Below, one piece after another: positions 8,193-17,003 of a DNA stretch of 64,000 bases; the stretch's first letter is position 1; each line of letters starts with the position of its first letter. The position numbers were made by a program, and so were the translations under genes. The notes below the pieces were generated by a model. It ran no database searches. It saw only the letters and a program-made list of their open reading frames with translations, and was not told where the DNA came from. The stretch covers positions 124,001 through 188,000 of the forward strand of contig JALQCR010000002.1 in the NCBI GenBank assembly GCA_023336205.1, given 5' to 3'. Source of the stretch: Pseudanabaena sp. Salubria-1. Lineage in GTDB: Bacteria; Cyanobacteriota; Cyanobacteriia; Pseudanabaenales; Pseudanabaenaceae.

Positions 8193-9569
8193 ATGGATCT
8201 CTTTCGACCTAGATTAACTGACCACCATGGTATTCATAAACCTCAAGCAGATTTAGATTTTGCAATTCAGTTTTTTGACGAGGACATTCCACTTTATGTT
8301 GATCCATTTCTGCTGTGGAAGTCACCATCAATGCAGGATCAGTCACTTCATACAGCTATTACAAACTCTTTCAACCACCTGAATTATTTGATCAAAAAGG
8401 GGCGTGAGACGGAAGCAGTTGAAACACTCGTTAATCTTTCTGAATGTCCTGAAGTCGGTCTTGGTGTATCAAAGTCACGAAAAGGAGTGAAGATTGGAAG
8501 CAAACAAGCAATTGACATCTTAAGCTTATTTAGAGATATTCCAGAATACAGTGAGTTTGGATTCACGCATTTTGAACTGATTCAGCTTTACGTTACAGGA
8601 ATATCAAAAGATAGAATAAGTGACATTGCGTGTAACTACATAAAATCATTTTTGATTGATTACACAATTGAGCAGTGCGAAATTAACCGTATACCCACTG
8701 AAGGGGTTATCCTAGTTTCCGTATATAACTACCAAAAGAATGCATTCGATCTAAATCAAAGACTATTACTTCCTGTAAATCCTAAGACTAGAGAGCCTTT
8801 AATTTTCACTCCTAAGCGCTGGCTCAGATTTAACCCTTGGATTAATTTTGAAGATTACTTTAAGTCCCATTGTCCGAGAGATGAAATATTCAATCCAGAT
8901 GAACCAGAAGAAAGAGTAAAGGTTTTAAATTTCAACAGAGACAACTACGGTGTTATAGAAAATTACGTCAAATACAAAGATAGAACTTCACAGGATTGCC
9001 AAAACGATCCTCTTTTCAGCCAAATTCCTGTCTTATCAGCCAAAAGAAAACTAAACGAGTTGCTGAAGCTCAATACAGGGAAAGAAAATGGTGCTGACAT
9101 GAGGTATGAAGATCTGTCTGCCGATTTATTGGCTACATTATTTTATCCTCATTTAGATTTTGCCCAAACGCAAAGCCGAACAGACTCGGGAAGGCATATT
9201 CGAGATCTAATATTCTATAACAACCGTGACGTTGATTTTCTGGATGAAATTTTTACTGAATATGAGAACCGCCAGCTCGTTATTGAGATGAAGAATGTAA
9301 AAGAAATAGATAGGGATCATATAAATCAGCTTAACCGATATCTCCAATCTAATATTGGAAGGTTTGGAATATTCCTAACCCGAAACCCATTGCCAAAAGC
9401 AATGTTCACAAATACCGTTGATTTATGGTCGGCTCAAAGAAAGTGCATAATCGCCATTACAGACGATGATTTGAAGCTAATGGTTGATGTATATGAAAGT
9501 AAGCAGCGTACACCGATTGAGGTCTTGAAAAAAAAATACATCGAGTTTAGGCGCTCATGTCCATCATAA
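8193..9569 (+). CDS. uncharacterised PD-(D/E)XK nuclease-like protein, first gene of a three-gene set
   Basis: Protein of 458 residues that I cannot assign to a named family. The N-terminal 300 residues are a conserved-looking domain of unknown function, starting FRPRLTDHHGIHKPQADLDF and continuing IPLYVDPFLLWKSP. The C-terminal part has the order of a restriction endonuclease fold: a helix YEDLSADLLATLFYPHL, an acidic residue in RHIRDLIFYNN, then the E-x-K pair in QLVIEMKNV, then a helix DHINQLNRYL (roughly residues 310-390). The next gene starts 10 bases after its stop, and a third follows directly, so the three are surely co-transcribed. The set looks like a compact defence or conflict system; this is inference. 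Confidence 0.75.
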   Translation: MDLFRPRLTDHHGIHKPQADLDFAIQFFDEDIPLYVDPFLLWKSPSMQDQSLHTAITNSFNHLNYLIKKGRETEAVETLVNLSECPEVGLGVSKSRKGVKIGSKQAIDILSLFRDIPEYSEFGFTHFELIQLYVTGISKDRISDIACNYIKSFLIDYTIEQCEINRIPTEGVILVSVYNYQKNAFDLNQRLLLPVNPKTREPLIFTPKRWLRFNPWINFEDYFKSHCPRDEIFNPDEPEERVKVLNFNRDNYGVIENYVKYKDRTSQDCQNDPLFSQIPVLSAKRKLNELLKLNTGKENGADMRYEDLSADLLATLFYPHLDFAQTQSRTDSGRHIRDLIFYNNRDVDFLDEIFTEYENRQLVIEMKNVKEIDRDHINQLNRYLQSNIGRFGIFLTRNPLPKAMFTNTVDLWSAQRKCIIAITDDDLKLMVDVYESKQRTPIEVLKKKYIEFRRSCPS

Positions 9570-9579
9570 GGTTAGAAAC

Positions 9580-9984
9580 ATGAATAGAAACAATGTAGAT
9601 ACGTTTGAAAAACTATCTGGTCAACTGTTGAGTATATATGAAGAAATCTCACTTCTTTCAAAAAAGAATCCAAATGATGCGGTAAACAAATTCAAACTTA
9701 AATTTGTAAACAAGCTTTTATCTCAGAGTAACGACTATCTTGCTGATAAATATAAACCGTTTGATGATTTTGACAGCTTTGATGAAGACGATATACCGCA
9801 AAACAGCGATGTCGTTTTTATACTTTCTCAGTATCTGCAATGCTTTGAGAAGCAAAGATCTGATAATGTTGTTATTAAAAATGAGGTTTGGTATTGGCGG
9901 GTTGAAGGCGATGATAACGATAAAGTAGATGAAAATGGTATGGTGCTGATTCGCACCGTAAAACCTAAAAAACTTAAGGATTAA
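9580..9984 (+). CDS. small acidic partner protein, paralogue A
   Basis: Protein of 134 residues of unknown function. Its core (YEEISLLSKKNPNDAVNKFK... KFVNKLL... FDEDDIPQNSDVVFILSQYL) repeats, residue for residue in places, in the protein of the next gene (EFKEISKKKPDSAVSKSK... KIVNRLL... LDEDDVPQASDVTLILSQYV). The two are therefore paralogues from a local duplication. The motif DEDD(I/V)PQ-SDV--ILSQY is the signature. Start ATG with weak ribosome site GGTTAGAAAC. Confidence 0.8.
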   Translation: MNRNNVDTFEKLSGQLLSIYEEISLLSKKNPNDAVNKFKLKFVNKLLSQSNDYLADKYKPFDDFDSFDEDDIPQNSDVVFILSQYLQCFEKQRSDNVVIKNEVWYWRVEGDDNDKVDENGMVLIRTVKPKKLKD

Positions 9985-9986
9985 AA

Positions 9987-10334
9987 ATGGGTAAAGATAA
10001 GTTCTATACAACAAAAGAGAAGGCTCTAACACACGATAATACAACTCCTCTGCTCGAAGCTATGTACGCCGAGTTCAAAGAGATATCTAAGAAAAAGCCC
10101 GATTCTGCCGTAAGCAAGAGCAAAATCAAAATCGTAAATCGTCTGCTAGAAGAAGTCAGAACAGTTCTATCAGAAGAGGCATCTATTAGTTTTTTAGATC
10201 TCTTGGATGAGGATGATGTGCCTCAGGCAAGTGATGTTACATTGATACTTTCACAGTACGTTGCAGCGATGAAAGCTTTTCGTGAAAAACATTATGGTCG
10301 GGATGGTGTAGACTTCACTTGGTTGATTAAATGA
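9987..10334 (+). CDS. small acidic partner protein, paralogue B
   Basis: Protein of 115 residues, paralogous to the preceding gene and starting two bases after its stop codon. It lacks the C-terminal extension (VWYWRVEGDD...) of paralogue A and ends REKHYGRDGVDFTWLIK. Two diverged copies kept side by side behind a nuclease suggest a heteromeric partner, inhibitor or sensor. The stop codon is followed at once by a perfect 22-bp inverted repeat. Confidence 0.8.
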   Translation: MGKDKFYTTKEKALTHDNTTPLLEAMYAEFKEISKKKPDSAVSKSKIKIVNRLLEEVRTVLSEEASISFLDLLDEDDVPQASDVTLILSQYVAAMKAFREKHYGRDGVDFTWLIK

Positions 10335-10343
10335 TCGAAAATC

Positions 10344-10403
10344 GCATAACGTCGCTATTCAGCCGCGCGGCTTTTTTGCGTCGGCTGAATAGCGACGTTA
10401 TGC
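10344..10403 (+). terminator. 60-base perfect palindrome with an embedded terminator; attC-like form
   Basis: Perfect arms of 22 bases start GCATAACGTCGC and end GCGACGTTATGC, enclosing 16 bases. Across the inner arm lies a small hairpin, AGCC-GCGC-GGCT, directly followed by TTTTTT, which reads as a Rho-independent terminator for the three-gene set. The whole also has the length and outer boxes (GCATAAC / GTTATGC) of short integron attC sites, but it lacks the unpaired bases that give attC its polarity. I favour a terminator and leave recombination-site origin open. Confidence 0.6.
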
Positions 10404-10526
10404 CAAACCGATGCGCCCGTTAAAGTTATCTGTTTCTATCTGGAATTAAGCAAGCAAAATAGTTGTCTGCGTTGTTGAGTTCCGAGAAGTTATCTATCGG
10501 CGATCGCAAAGACAAATAATAGTTAA

Positions 10527-10568
10527 GCGATAGCCTAGAAATCACAACTTACAATAATAGCGATCGCC
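10527..10568. repeat. dispersed HIP1-containing repeat, copy 3 (partial)
   Basis: GCCTAGAAATCACAACTTACAATAATAGCGATCGCC reads as a shortened copy of the repeats at 5111 and 7978 (substitutions at a few positions). It lies between the three-gene set and the Uma2 gene. Another HIP1 octamer follows at about 10587. Confidence 0.5.
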
Positions 10569-10657
10569 GATTGTTTAGTACCAACGCGATCGCTGTTAAA
10601 ATAAACAAATGGAAAGCAGTGATCTAAAACTAAACAGTTTTAACTAAAGGTGAAACC

Positions 10658-11215
10658 ATGACCGCCACAGCCATTAAACCCATAACACTAGAAGAATTTC
10701 TAGAGCTATCAGAAACAAAGCCCGCTTCTGAATTTATTGATGGACAAATCATCCAGAAACCTATGCCCCAAGGAGAACATAGCCAGCTTCAGATTGAAAT
10801 CTGCGAAGTTGTGAATCAAATCGCTAAACCTCAAAAAATTGCAAAAGCCTTCCCAGAATTGCGATGTGTTTTTGGTGGTAGAGCGATCGTTCCAGACATA
10901 GCAGTATTTCGAAGGGAACGCATCCCCAGACTAGCATCAGGACGAATTGCAAACCGTTTTGAAATCTATCCCGATTGGGCAATTGAAATTCTCTCTCCCG
11001 ATCAGAGATACAAGCAAGTATTAGGGAAACTATTACATTGCGCTAAATATGGCACAGAGATCGGATGGTTAATTGATGCCGAAGACGAGAATATTTTGGT
11101 TGTAGATAGCGATCGCCGCGTAATCGAACTAAAAGATAGCGATCGGCTGCCTGTTCTCAGTGGAATTGATTTAGAACTAACAGTTCAACAGGTATTTGGC
11201 TTGCTGAGTTTGTAA
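10658..11215 (+). CDS. Uma2 family (DUF820) PD-(D/E)XK nuclease-like protein
   Basis: Protein of 185 residues, a full-length member of a family greatly expanded in cyanobacteria. Typical landmarks are ITLEEFLELSE at the N-terminus, the FIDGQIIQKPMPQGEHSQLQ strip, the acidic residue in IVPDIAVFRRERIP, then PDWAIEILSPDQ, which carries the second acidic position, and WLIDAEDENILV. The biological role of the family is unsettled; copies are often associated with mobile DNA. Start ATG with AAAGGTGAAACC upstream. Confidence 0.9.
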   Translation: MTATAIKPITLEEFLELSETKPASEFIDGQIIQKPMPQGEHSQLQIEICEVVNQIAKPQKIAKAFPELRCVFGGRAIVPDIAVFRRERIPRLASGRIANRFEIYPDWAIEILSPDQRYKQVLGKLLHCAKYGTEIGWLIDAEDENILVVDSDRRVIELKDSDRLPVLSGIDLELTVQQVFGLLSL

Positions 11216-11229
11216 GAATTTTATCAATC

Positions 11230-12113
11230 TCACTTCAAAAAACAGCCCAACCACTCAATCAAGAAATGCACCTGCTTATCCCCAGGGAGAAGAGCCAGAC
11301 TAGTGATCTTAATTCTGCCCCTATCAAAAAAGAAACGATAATAGAACTCAATTGGGATCTTGGCATGAAGCAACTCCCAAAGCGAATCCGTCAGCTTTGA
11401 TTCCAGAAACAGATCACGCCCATCCTCTAACGCATAAATGCGAAACACCCCAACCTTACGCGCCACCAACTTCAATTCCATCACTCTGAGCAATACCTGA
11501 GTTTCTTCAGGCAAAGCCCCATACAGACCCTCCCAAACCGCAGCCAACTTGATAATCTCCTCCTTCGACTTCACCTTCGCCAAAGTCAAATAAGCATTAA
11601 TCTTCGTCTCATTGTCCTCTATATAACTATCAGGAATAAAGGCAACCAAACGCGGCAACTGAAGCTCAGTATCCGCAACTTCTGGCAAAATCTTCCCCCG
11701 TAACTCATTAATATATTCCTGAAGCAAATCCATATACAGCGCAAAACCAATCACATCCGCCTGACCCGACTGCTCCTCACCCAACAAATCCCCCAAACCC
11801 CGAATCTCCATATCGCGCATCGCCAGTTGATAGCCCGAACCAAGCTGACTAAATTCCTGAATCGCATCCAATCTCTTCTTCGCTGAATCTGTCAATTCAA
11901 GATTAGGCGGATACAGTAAATAAGCATGAGCCTGAATCCCCGCCCGACCAACGCGACCACGCAATTGATAAAGTTGCGCCAAACCCAACTTATGAGCATC
12001 TTCAATCAAAATCGTATTCACACGCGGAATATCCAAACCCGACTCAATAATCGTGGTACAGAGGAGAATATCCGCCTCATTGTTATTAAAAGCAACCATC
12101 GTCGCCTCTAACT
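11230..12113 (-). pseudogene. mfd: 3' fragment of mfd (transcription-repair coupling factor), copy 1
   Basis: The frame encodes the C-terminal ~290 residues of Mfd: the second half of the RecG-like translocase (NNEADILLCTTIIESGLDIP, QLYQLRGRVGRAG) and the C-terminal TRCF domain. A full Mfd has about 1,100-1,200 residues, so the N-terminal three-quarters are missing. The frame runs upstream without stop (QLEAT) into the inverted-repeat element at 12114. A second fragment, starting at the same codon and about 95% identical in protein, lies inverted at 59449-60333. It may still be translated from the internal ATG, but it cannot do the full job. Confidence 0.9.
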
Positions 12114-12450
12114 GGGGTACGACAACGATTCGTGCATTTTAGGGACATAAGTCCGCAATCTCATCTCTAGCAAGACTTTGATAATCAGCCGTTAAAAGTC
12201 TGTACCACGAAACTTAACGCATAAGACGAGTCTGGCACTGTGATTTCGTAGATGAGTTTTTTGGTACAAAAAAGCAGCTCAGAACTACCTAAAATAAAAC
12301 TTAGAGGCACATAAGGTGTTGTACCAAAAAAACGTACGTTTTTTTACTATCATTAAAACCAGATTGGCTTGAAATAAACCATCGACCAGACTGTTTGAGA
12401 TGTAAATCTACCCTTATGTCCCTTAAATGAAGGAATCGTTGTCGTACCCC
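12114..12450. mobile_element. 337-bp non-coding element with ~39-bp terminal inverted repeats (MITE-like)
   Basis: Both ends read GGGGTACGACAACGATTC inward, and the match continues through CATTTNAGGGACATAAG. The interior has no gene. One end abuts the truncated mfd, the other the truncated recombinase, where it supplies the in-frame tail YDNDSFI and stop. The flanks show no matching target duplication, so the locus is probably rearranged. The left part recurs as a solo end at 21896-22058, and the termini resemble those of the 1,056-bp elements (shared core GGTAYGRCRACGATTC). Confidence 0.8.
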
Positions 12451-12638
12451 ACATCTACCCAAGCTAGATCGCACCAATCCATAAATATCCGCAAATCTGC
12501 TTGATAGGCCTTACGACTTTTGGGTTGCAAAGACCTCGATGCTAAAAATTCATCAACCCTTGCTTGGCGTAAGTCTGTAGTAGCGATCGCTTTAGGCGGT
12601 TCATTGTAAATAACTAAAATTGGCTCTGGTATTGACAT
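12451..12638 (-). pseudogene. 5' fragment of a tyrosine recombinase (integrase)
   Basis: About 62 residues are left: the core-binding (SAM-like) N-terminal domain with VDEFLASRSLQPKSRKAYQ and LRIFMDWCDLAW, typical of phage-type integrases. The catalytic domain with the R-H-R-Y residues is absent. The frame is ended by codons supplied by the neighbouring element (YDNDSFI, stop). The missing part is not elsewhere in the window. Confidence 0.75.
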
Positions 12639-12650
12639 AGCAATTAGTCT

Positions 12651-14201
12651 CTAGCCTCGAATCACGATAATCTCTCGACCTGCGGGACTGATGACATTTT
12701 CTGTAGTCGTGCGATCGCTTAGCGGCGGCAACCCAGAACGGCGATCGAATATCACTAACCAACCTGTATCCAAACTCAACCCCGATAAATACTTATCGAT
12801 CTGTGGCAAACCTTCCTTAAGTGGATCAGGTCTTTTATCAGCCCATACCTTCAACTCCATCGCCAAAGTTACCTTACCATAGCGCAAACAGATATCCATT
12901 CTTCCCGAACCAATGGCATATTCTCTCTCCAACGTGCCACCACCATTAACAACACGGTGCAGAAAAGCCATCAATACAATATGAGGCGCAATCTCTGGAT
13001 AGGGTGTACTGTCAAATAAAGGCTCTCCATGCTGCCGCCAGAATAATATAAAAGAATCTAACAGCGCTTGAGGATTGAGGTTCCCCTCATTATCTAACCA
13101 TGTTGGAGCGATTGAAGTTAAAGACGCGATCGTTATCGAAGCTAATACCTTAGGAATGATTTCTCGATAAATTGGATTAGCAATTTGAATACCTCCACGA
13201 CTATCTCGGCTGCACAATCCTAAATCAAGTACGAAGCGTAAGTCATCTTCAGGCATATTGACCAGTTCCTGCCCTGACAAAATTGGTTGGATGATCACCC
13301 TGACTCTATCTTCTCTCAGCCTTTCTGCAAGGCTATCCAGATGAGTATCTTGTCTCTTAATCAGTATTTCCTTCGCTTGATTTACCAAATCAGTAGTAAT
13401 GGGAATAGATGTATCTTTTGTAATATATTCAACTATCTCTTTAGCGATCGCATTCACTAACCAAGGCTGACCCTGCGTCAAATGAAAAGCTAAATCAACC
13501 GCTTCAGGTGTAAATACTTGCCCCGTTGCATCCGTATGTTGCTGGTAAAGATTCCTCACATCCTCAAGCGTAAAGTTACTAAGCGTAAAGGAGCGCACTT
13601 TGATATTAAAAGGACTAGAAGTATTCAGGCGATCACTCCCACCAGAGGCATATTTATAATCCCGCACATCACGCATACCAACTAAGGCAACTGACTGTGG
13701 AAATCCCTGTGGACGGCGTGGGAATCCATCCCTCAACTGTCGCAATACAGTCATCAAAGTTTGATTTTGTAGAGAATCTATTTCATCAATGAATATTACC
13801 AATGGTCTTGATGAAGCCTCCGACCATACCTTTAAAAAATTACCAATACTCTGTGGGGGCTGATTTAGGTCATAGGTGGGTGGTTTCAGTTCGTCTGGCA
13901 GCCAAAAATCTGCGGCATCTCGCCATGCTGCTAAAATTACTTGTTCTGCTTTTTCAGGTTCATCGGGGAAGGTTGACCCCACTTCTGCCGATACCATTAC
14001 TGATGTATATGCGCCGCTAGCGGTGAGTTCCTGCGCGAGGGTCAACATTGCTGTAGTTTTACCCGTCTGACGTGGCGCATGGATCACAAAGTAGTTACGT
14101 TGGTCAATCAGCTTCTTTATCTCAGGCAACCGCTCTGTGGCTGGCAACATGTAATGAATATCAGCCTGACAAGGACCAGCAGTATTAAACCATTTTTGCA
14201 T
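12651..14201 (-). CDS. AAA-like ATPase with C-terminal PD-(D/E)XK domain
   Basis: Protein of 516 residues. Walker A HAPRQTGKTTAM lies near residues 40-52 and Walker B PLVIFIDEIDSL near 133-145; this is the AAA-ATPase-like family common in cyanobacteria. A winged-helix-like middle part follows (GLCSRDSRGGIQIANPIYREII). The C-terminal ~110 residues carry a nuclease-fold signature: RMDICLRYGKVTLAMELKVW, with the D and E-x-K in the proper order, then LPQIDKYLSGL. It starts 12 bases before the truncated recombinase gene in the same direction. Whether it cuts DNA or only signals is unknown. Confidence 0.8.
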   Translation of the reverse strand: MQKWFNTAGPCQADIHYMLPATERLPEIKKLIDQRNYFVIHAPRQTGKTTAMLTLAQELTASGAYTSVMVSAEVGSTFPDEPEKAEQVILAAWRDAADFWLPDELKPPTYDLNQPPQSIGNFLKVWSEASSRPLVIFIDEIDSLQNQTLMTVLRQLRDGFPRRPQGFPQSVALVGMRDVRDYKYASGGSDRLNTSSPFNIKVRSFTLSNFTLEDVRNLYQQHTDATGQVFTPEAVDLAFHLTQGQPWLVNAIAKEIVEYITKDTSIPITTDLVNQAKEILIKRQDTHLDSLAERLREDRVRVIIQPILSGQELVNMPEDDLRFVLDLGLCSRDSRGGIQIANPIYREIIPKVLASITIASLTSIAPTWLDNEGNLNPQALLDSFILFWRQHGEPLFDSTPYPEIAPHIVLMAFLHRVVNGGGTLEREYAIGSGRMDICLRYGKVTLAMELKVWADKRPDPLKEGLPQIDKYLSGLSLDTGWLVIFDRRSGLPPLSDRTTTENVISPAGREIIVIRG

Positions 14202-14397
14202 AACAACAACTAACTAACAAAGCAGATACCCCTTCAATATATCGCAACGCGCCAAGCAAAACCCTCAACCCTTGAAAACACGTTGACTGTACTGAGCATA
14301 AATACTTATTCGCATAAATTTAATGGCAAATAAGTATTGATTATTTGCTCTAAGATGTTTCTGTGACAAATTAGGATTTAGATCTTGATTTTACGAT

Positions 14398-14452
14398 TTG
14401 ATCTTGACATCATAAGTTTGCCGCTGTGGCAAACTTATGATGTCAAGATCAA
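14398..14452. repeat. 25-bp perfect inverted repeat with 5-nt loop
   Basis: The arms start TTGATCTTGACATCATAAG and close around GCTGT. No T-run follows directly. It stands alone between the AAA-nuclease gene and the AddA-like gene end. It could form a very stable hairpin in RNA or a cruciform in DNA; a partial copy of the arm (TTGATTTTACGATTTGATC) precedes it. Confidence 0.8.
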
Positions 14453-14496
14453 GGGCAAGTGACTCTAACACATAGCCAGTCTGAATTTCAGGGAAA

Positions 14497-14572
14497 TGTG
14501 AGCATGTCCACCTAATCCCATCTCCTTAAGCCATTGTGAGCATGTCCACCTAATCCCATCTCCTTAAGCCAT
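14497..14572. repeat. 38-bp unit in two perfect tandem copies
   Basis: The unit begins TGTGAGCATGTCCACCTAAT and ends with TCTCCTTAAGCCAT. Both copies are identical. No function is visible; it may be a remnant of a larger repeat array. Confidence 0.8.
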
Positions 14573-14603
14573 TTAGCCCAAACACAGGCGAAATTTGTCT
14601 GTG

Positions 14604-14717
14604 ATACCAAAACACAAAGTAAAGACGACAGATGGTTATTAAAAAATGCTCGTAAACCCCAACCAATATTTAGAGTGTGAAAATCCCATCTGTCGCCCTA
14701 TCTAAGTGATTTGGTAT
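14604..14717. mobile_element. 114-bp MITE-like element
   Basis: Imperfect ~32-bp terminal inverted repeats: ATACCAAAACACAAAGT...GACGACAGATGG at the left and the complement of ATACCAAATCACTTAG...GCGACAGATGG at the right. The interior is short and has no gene. The form is that of a very small non-autonomous transposon. Confidence 0.65.
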
Positions 14718-14826
14718 GACTGGAGTATCTTGAAAATATTTCAGATGGAGATTCCAGCACAGATACCTAACACTGCATGGTATAAGACGGATGAAAGAAG
14801 TTTATGTTGAGGCTATCTAAGGATAG

Positions 14827-17003
14827 CTATGGGCTCACAATACTTGCCTCACAAATTTCTTGATACTGACAGAATTGACAGTTAGAGGGGCTTGGCGCAG
14901 GCGAGTATTGCTGATCGGCTATCGCTTGAGATATGGTTAAAGCTTCCTGACCAATTACTTGTAGATCATCGGCACTAAAAGTATGTAGATGGTCATGGCG
15001 TAAATAGGCAATATGAGCCTGTTGTTTCTTGGCAGCAGTTGCATATGCCCACAATTGCAAACGATAAACTTCTGGGTGTCTTTCTTGGTCAGTTTTAATA
15101 TCAAGAATAAAATCTTCACCCACAAGATCGGCATAACCATTAAAATTGAGATGACCTAATTTAAGCTTGAGGTGACATTCCCATATCCCTTGACGTACCG
15201 AATCATAAATAGAAGTTTGATTAAATTTTGTCGCTAAATTAATTGCTTCTTCTCTGACTGCGTTGGGTAAATTAGGTGAGAAGAATTTTAATTGTTCAGC
15301 TTGGCTAAAGTCTTTTTCAAGCGCTTTGTGAGTAAGACTGCCAATTTCAGCACTGTAATGGGTTTTGCCACTTGTAAATCCTATATTTCCAGCGATGTAA
15401 TGATAATAGAATTGTTGAGGACAGCGAGCATATTCAGTTAGGGCAGTGATCGGTAGGTCTAAGCTATTAGAGCGAACTCGATTTAGCAATATAATTTTGG
15501 GAATTTGCGTAGGTTCAGAAATAGTTACCGATTGTGAAAAATAAGTCTCTTTTGTTGAGTCAATTTCTTGGATAGAAAATTTTTCTTCGAGGATAGGTTT
15601 GAGCAAATCGAAGGCATTTCCTTTGTCCTTGGGGGCTGTCAAAATTAGGCGATCGCGGGCGCGGGTCAAAGCAACATATAGCAAGCGTTTTGCTTCATCT
15701 TCCTGTTGTTGTCGTTGCTGCTGTTCAAGAAGAATATACAACGCAGACTTCTGTTTTTCTCCATTTTCATCTTCATGTTTTGTCGCGACACCAAGTTGAG
15801 GATCAAACAAAATAGAACTTGTCGAGTTTTGTTGCTGACGGGTAAGATCTGGCACAATCACCACCGACCATTCCAAACCTTTAGAGCTATGAATCGTCAT
15901 CAAAGTTACGGCATTTTGAGATTCAAGAGGTGGGCGATTAATTTTGCTCTGATTGGGGATGAGTCGTTGCAGACGACGAGAAACAGTCAGCACGTCTGCC
16001 ATGCCCATTTCCAGTTGTCGTACCATATTGAGTACTCCTCGCCAATCTGCTAGACGACGCTGTGACTTAGGCAAGTTAGTAATCACAGCGGTATAACCTG
16101 TCAATCGATCTGCTTCTTGTAAGAGACGACTAGGAGATTGTAGATCGCGTTCTTTGAGAAGTTTTTGCAGGATTGTTACTGCATAGAGACATTCAGACTT
16201 TTGACTAGCTTGGAGTTGTTGCCACCATTTTTGAGTTTTGTCGGTGGGGCGAATTTCATACAATAGGCGATCGCTCAAACTAAAGAATGGACTACGCAGA
16301 ACAGCCACTAATGCTAATGCGTCGGCAGGATTAGCAAGAAACCGTAATAGGGCGATCGCATCTTTGGCTTCGCGAGTTTCAAGGAGATTGCCACCGTTAG
16401 ATTGAATAAAAGGAATTTGCAGTTGTTCGAGAGCTTGACCATAGATCTCAAGAGGACTCCAAGTTCTTGCCAAAACTGCAATGTCACGAGGTTCAATAGA
16501 TCGTAATGCCTGTTTCTTTTTATCCCAAACTGGCAATTGTTCCTGAAGTAGTTTATTTATAGACTCAGCAATTTGTTGAGCTTCAATCTCTCTCCGTTTT
16601 GTAATGTTTAAATTTTCTTGGTCACAATTAACGATAAAAGTTTCAATGTGCGGTGCAGGATGAGGGGCTTGTTTGCGATCGCCTTCTAGATCTTGGTGTA
16701 ATTTTTCAAGTACAGGCGCAAAAATTGTATTAATATTCTCAATCAAATTATGATGAGTACGAAAACTTTTAGTAAGAGAAACAGATTGTTGTAACCGCGA
16801 TCGCCAATTATGGAAAACACGAACATCTGCTCGCCGAAAACCATAGATTGATTGCTTATCATCGCCAACTATGGTAACTATTGCCTTTTCTGTTAAAGCT
16901 TCTAAAAACTTTGATTGGGTAGGATTTGTATCCTGAAATTCATCAATTAAAAAAGCCCGCCATCTTTGCTGATAATAGCTTTGTACTTCTGGGCAGTTTA
17001 AAG
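14827..17003 (-). pseudogene. addA: AddA-like helicase-nuclease, 3' part (split by IS30)
   Basis: The frame is open from the insertion sequence to the stop, so the fragment is longer than the first internal ATG suggests. It contains the helicase motifs AFLIDEFQDTNPTQ and GDDKQSIYGFRRAD just after the break, the later UvrD motifs (TIHSSKGLEW, LLYVALTRARDRL) and a C-terminal RecB-type nuclease domain with EDFILDIKTDQ and a cysteine group CQFCQYQEIC. Joined to the 5' part after removing the insertion sequence and one 3-bp target duplication it gives one open frame of 1,057 residues. AddA with AddB resects double-strand ends; as it stands the gene is broken. Confidence 0.9.

Noticed and set aside
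10344..10403. Firm call of an integron attC site
   Set aside because: Perfect symmetry with no unpaired bases and no integron integrase in the window; kept only as a possibility.
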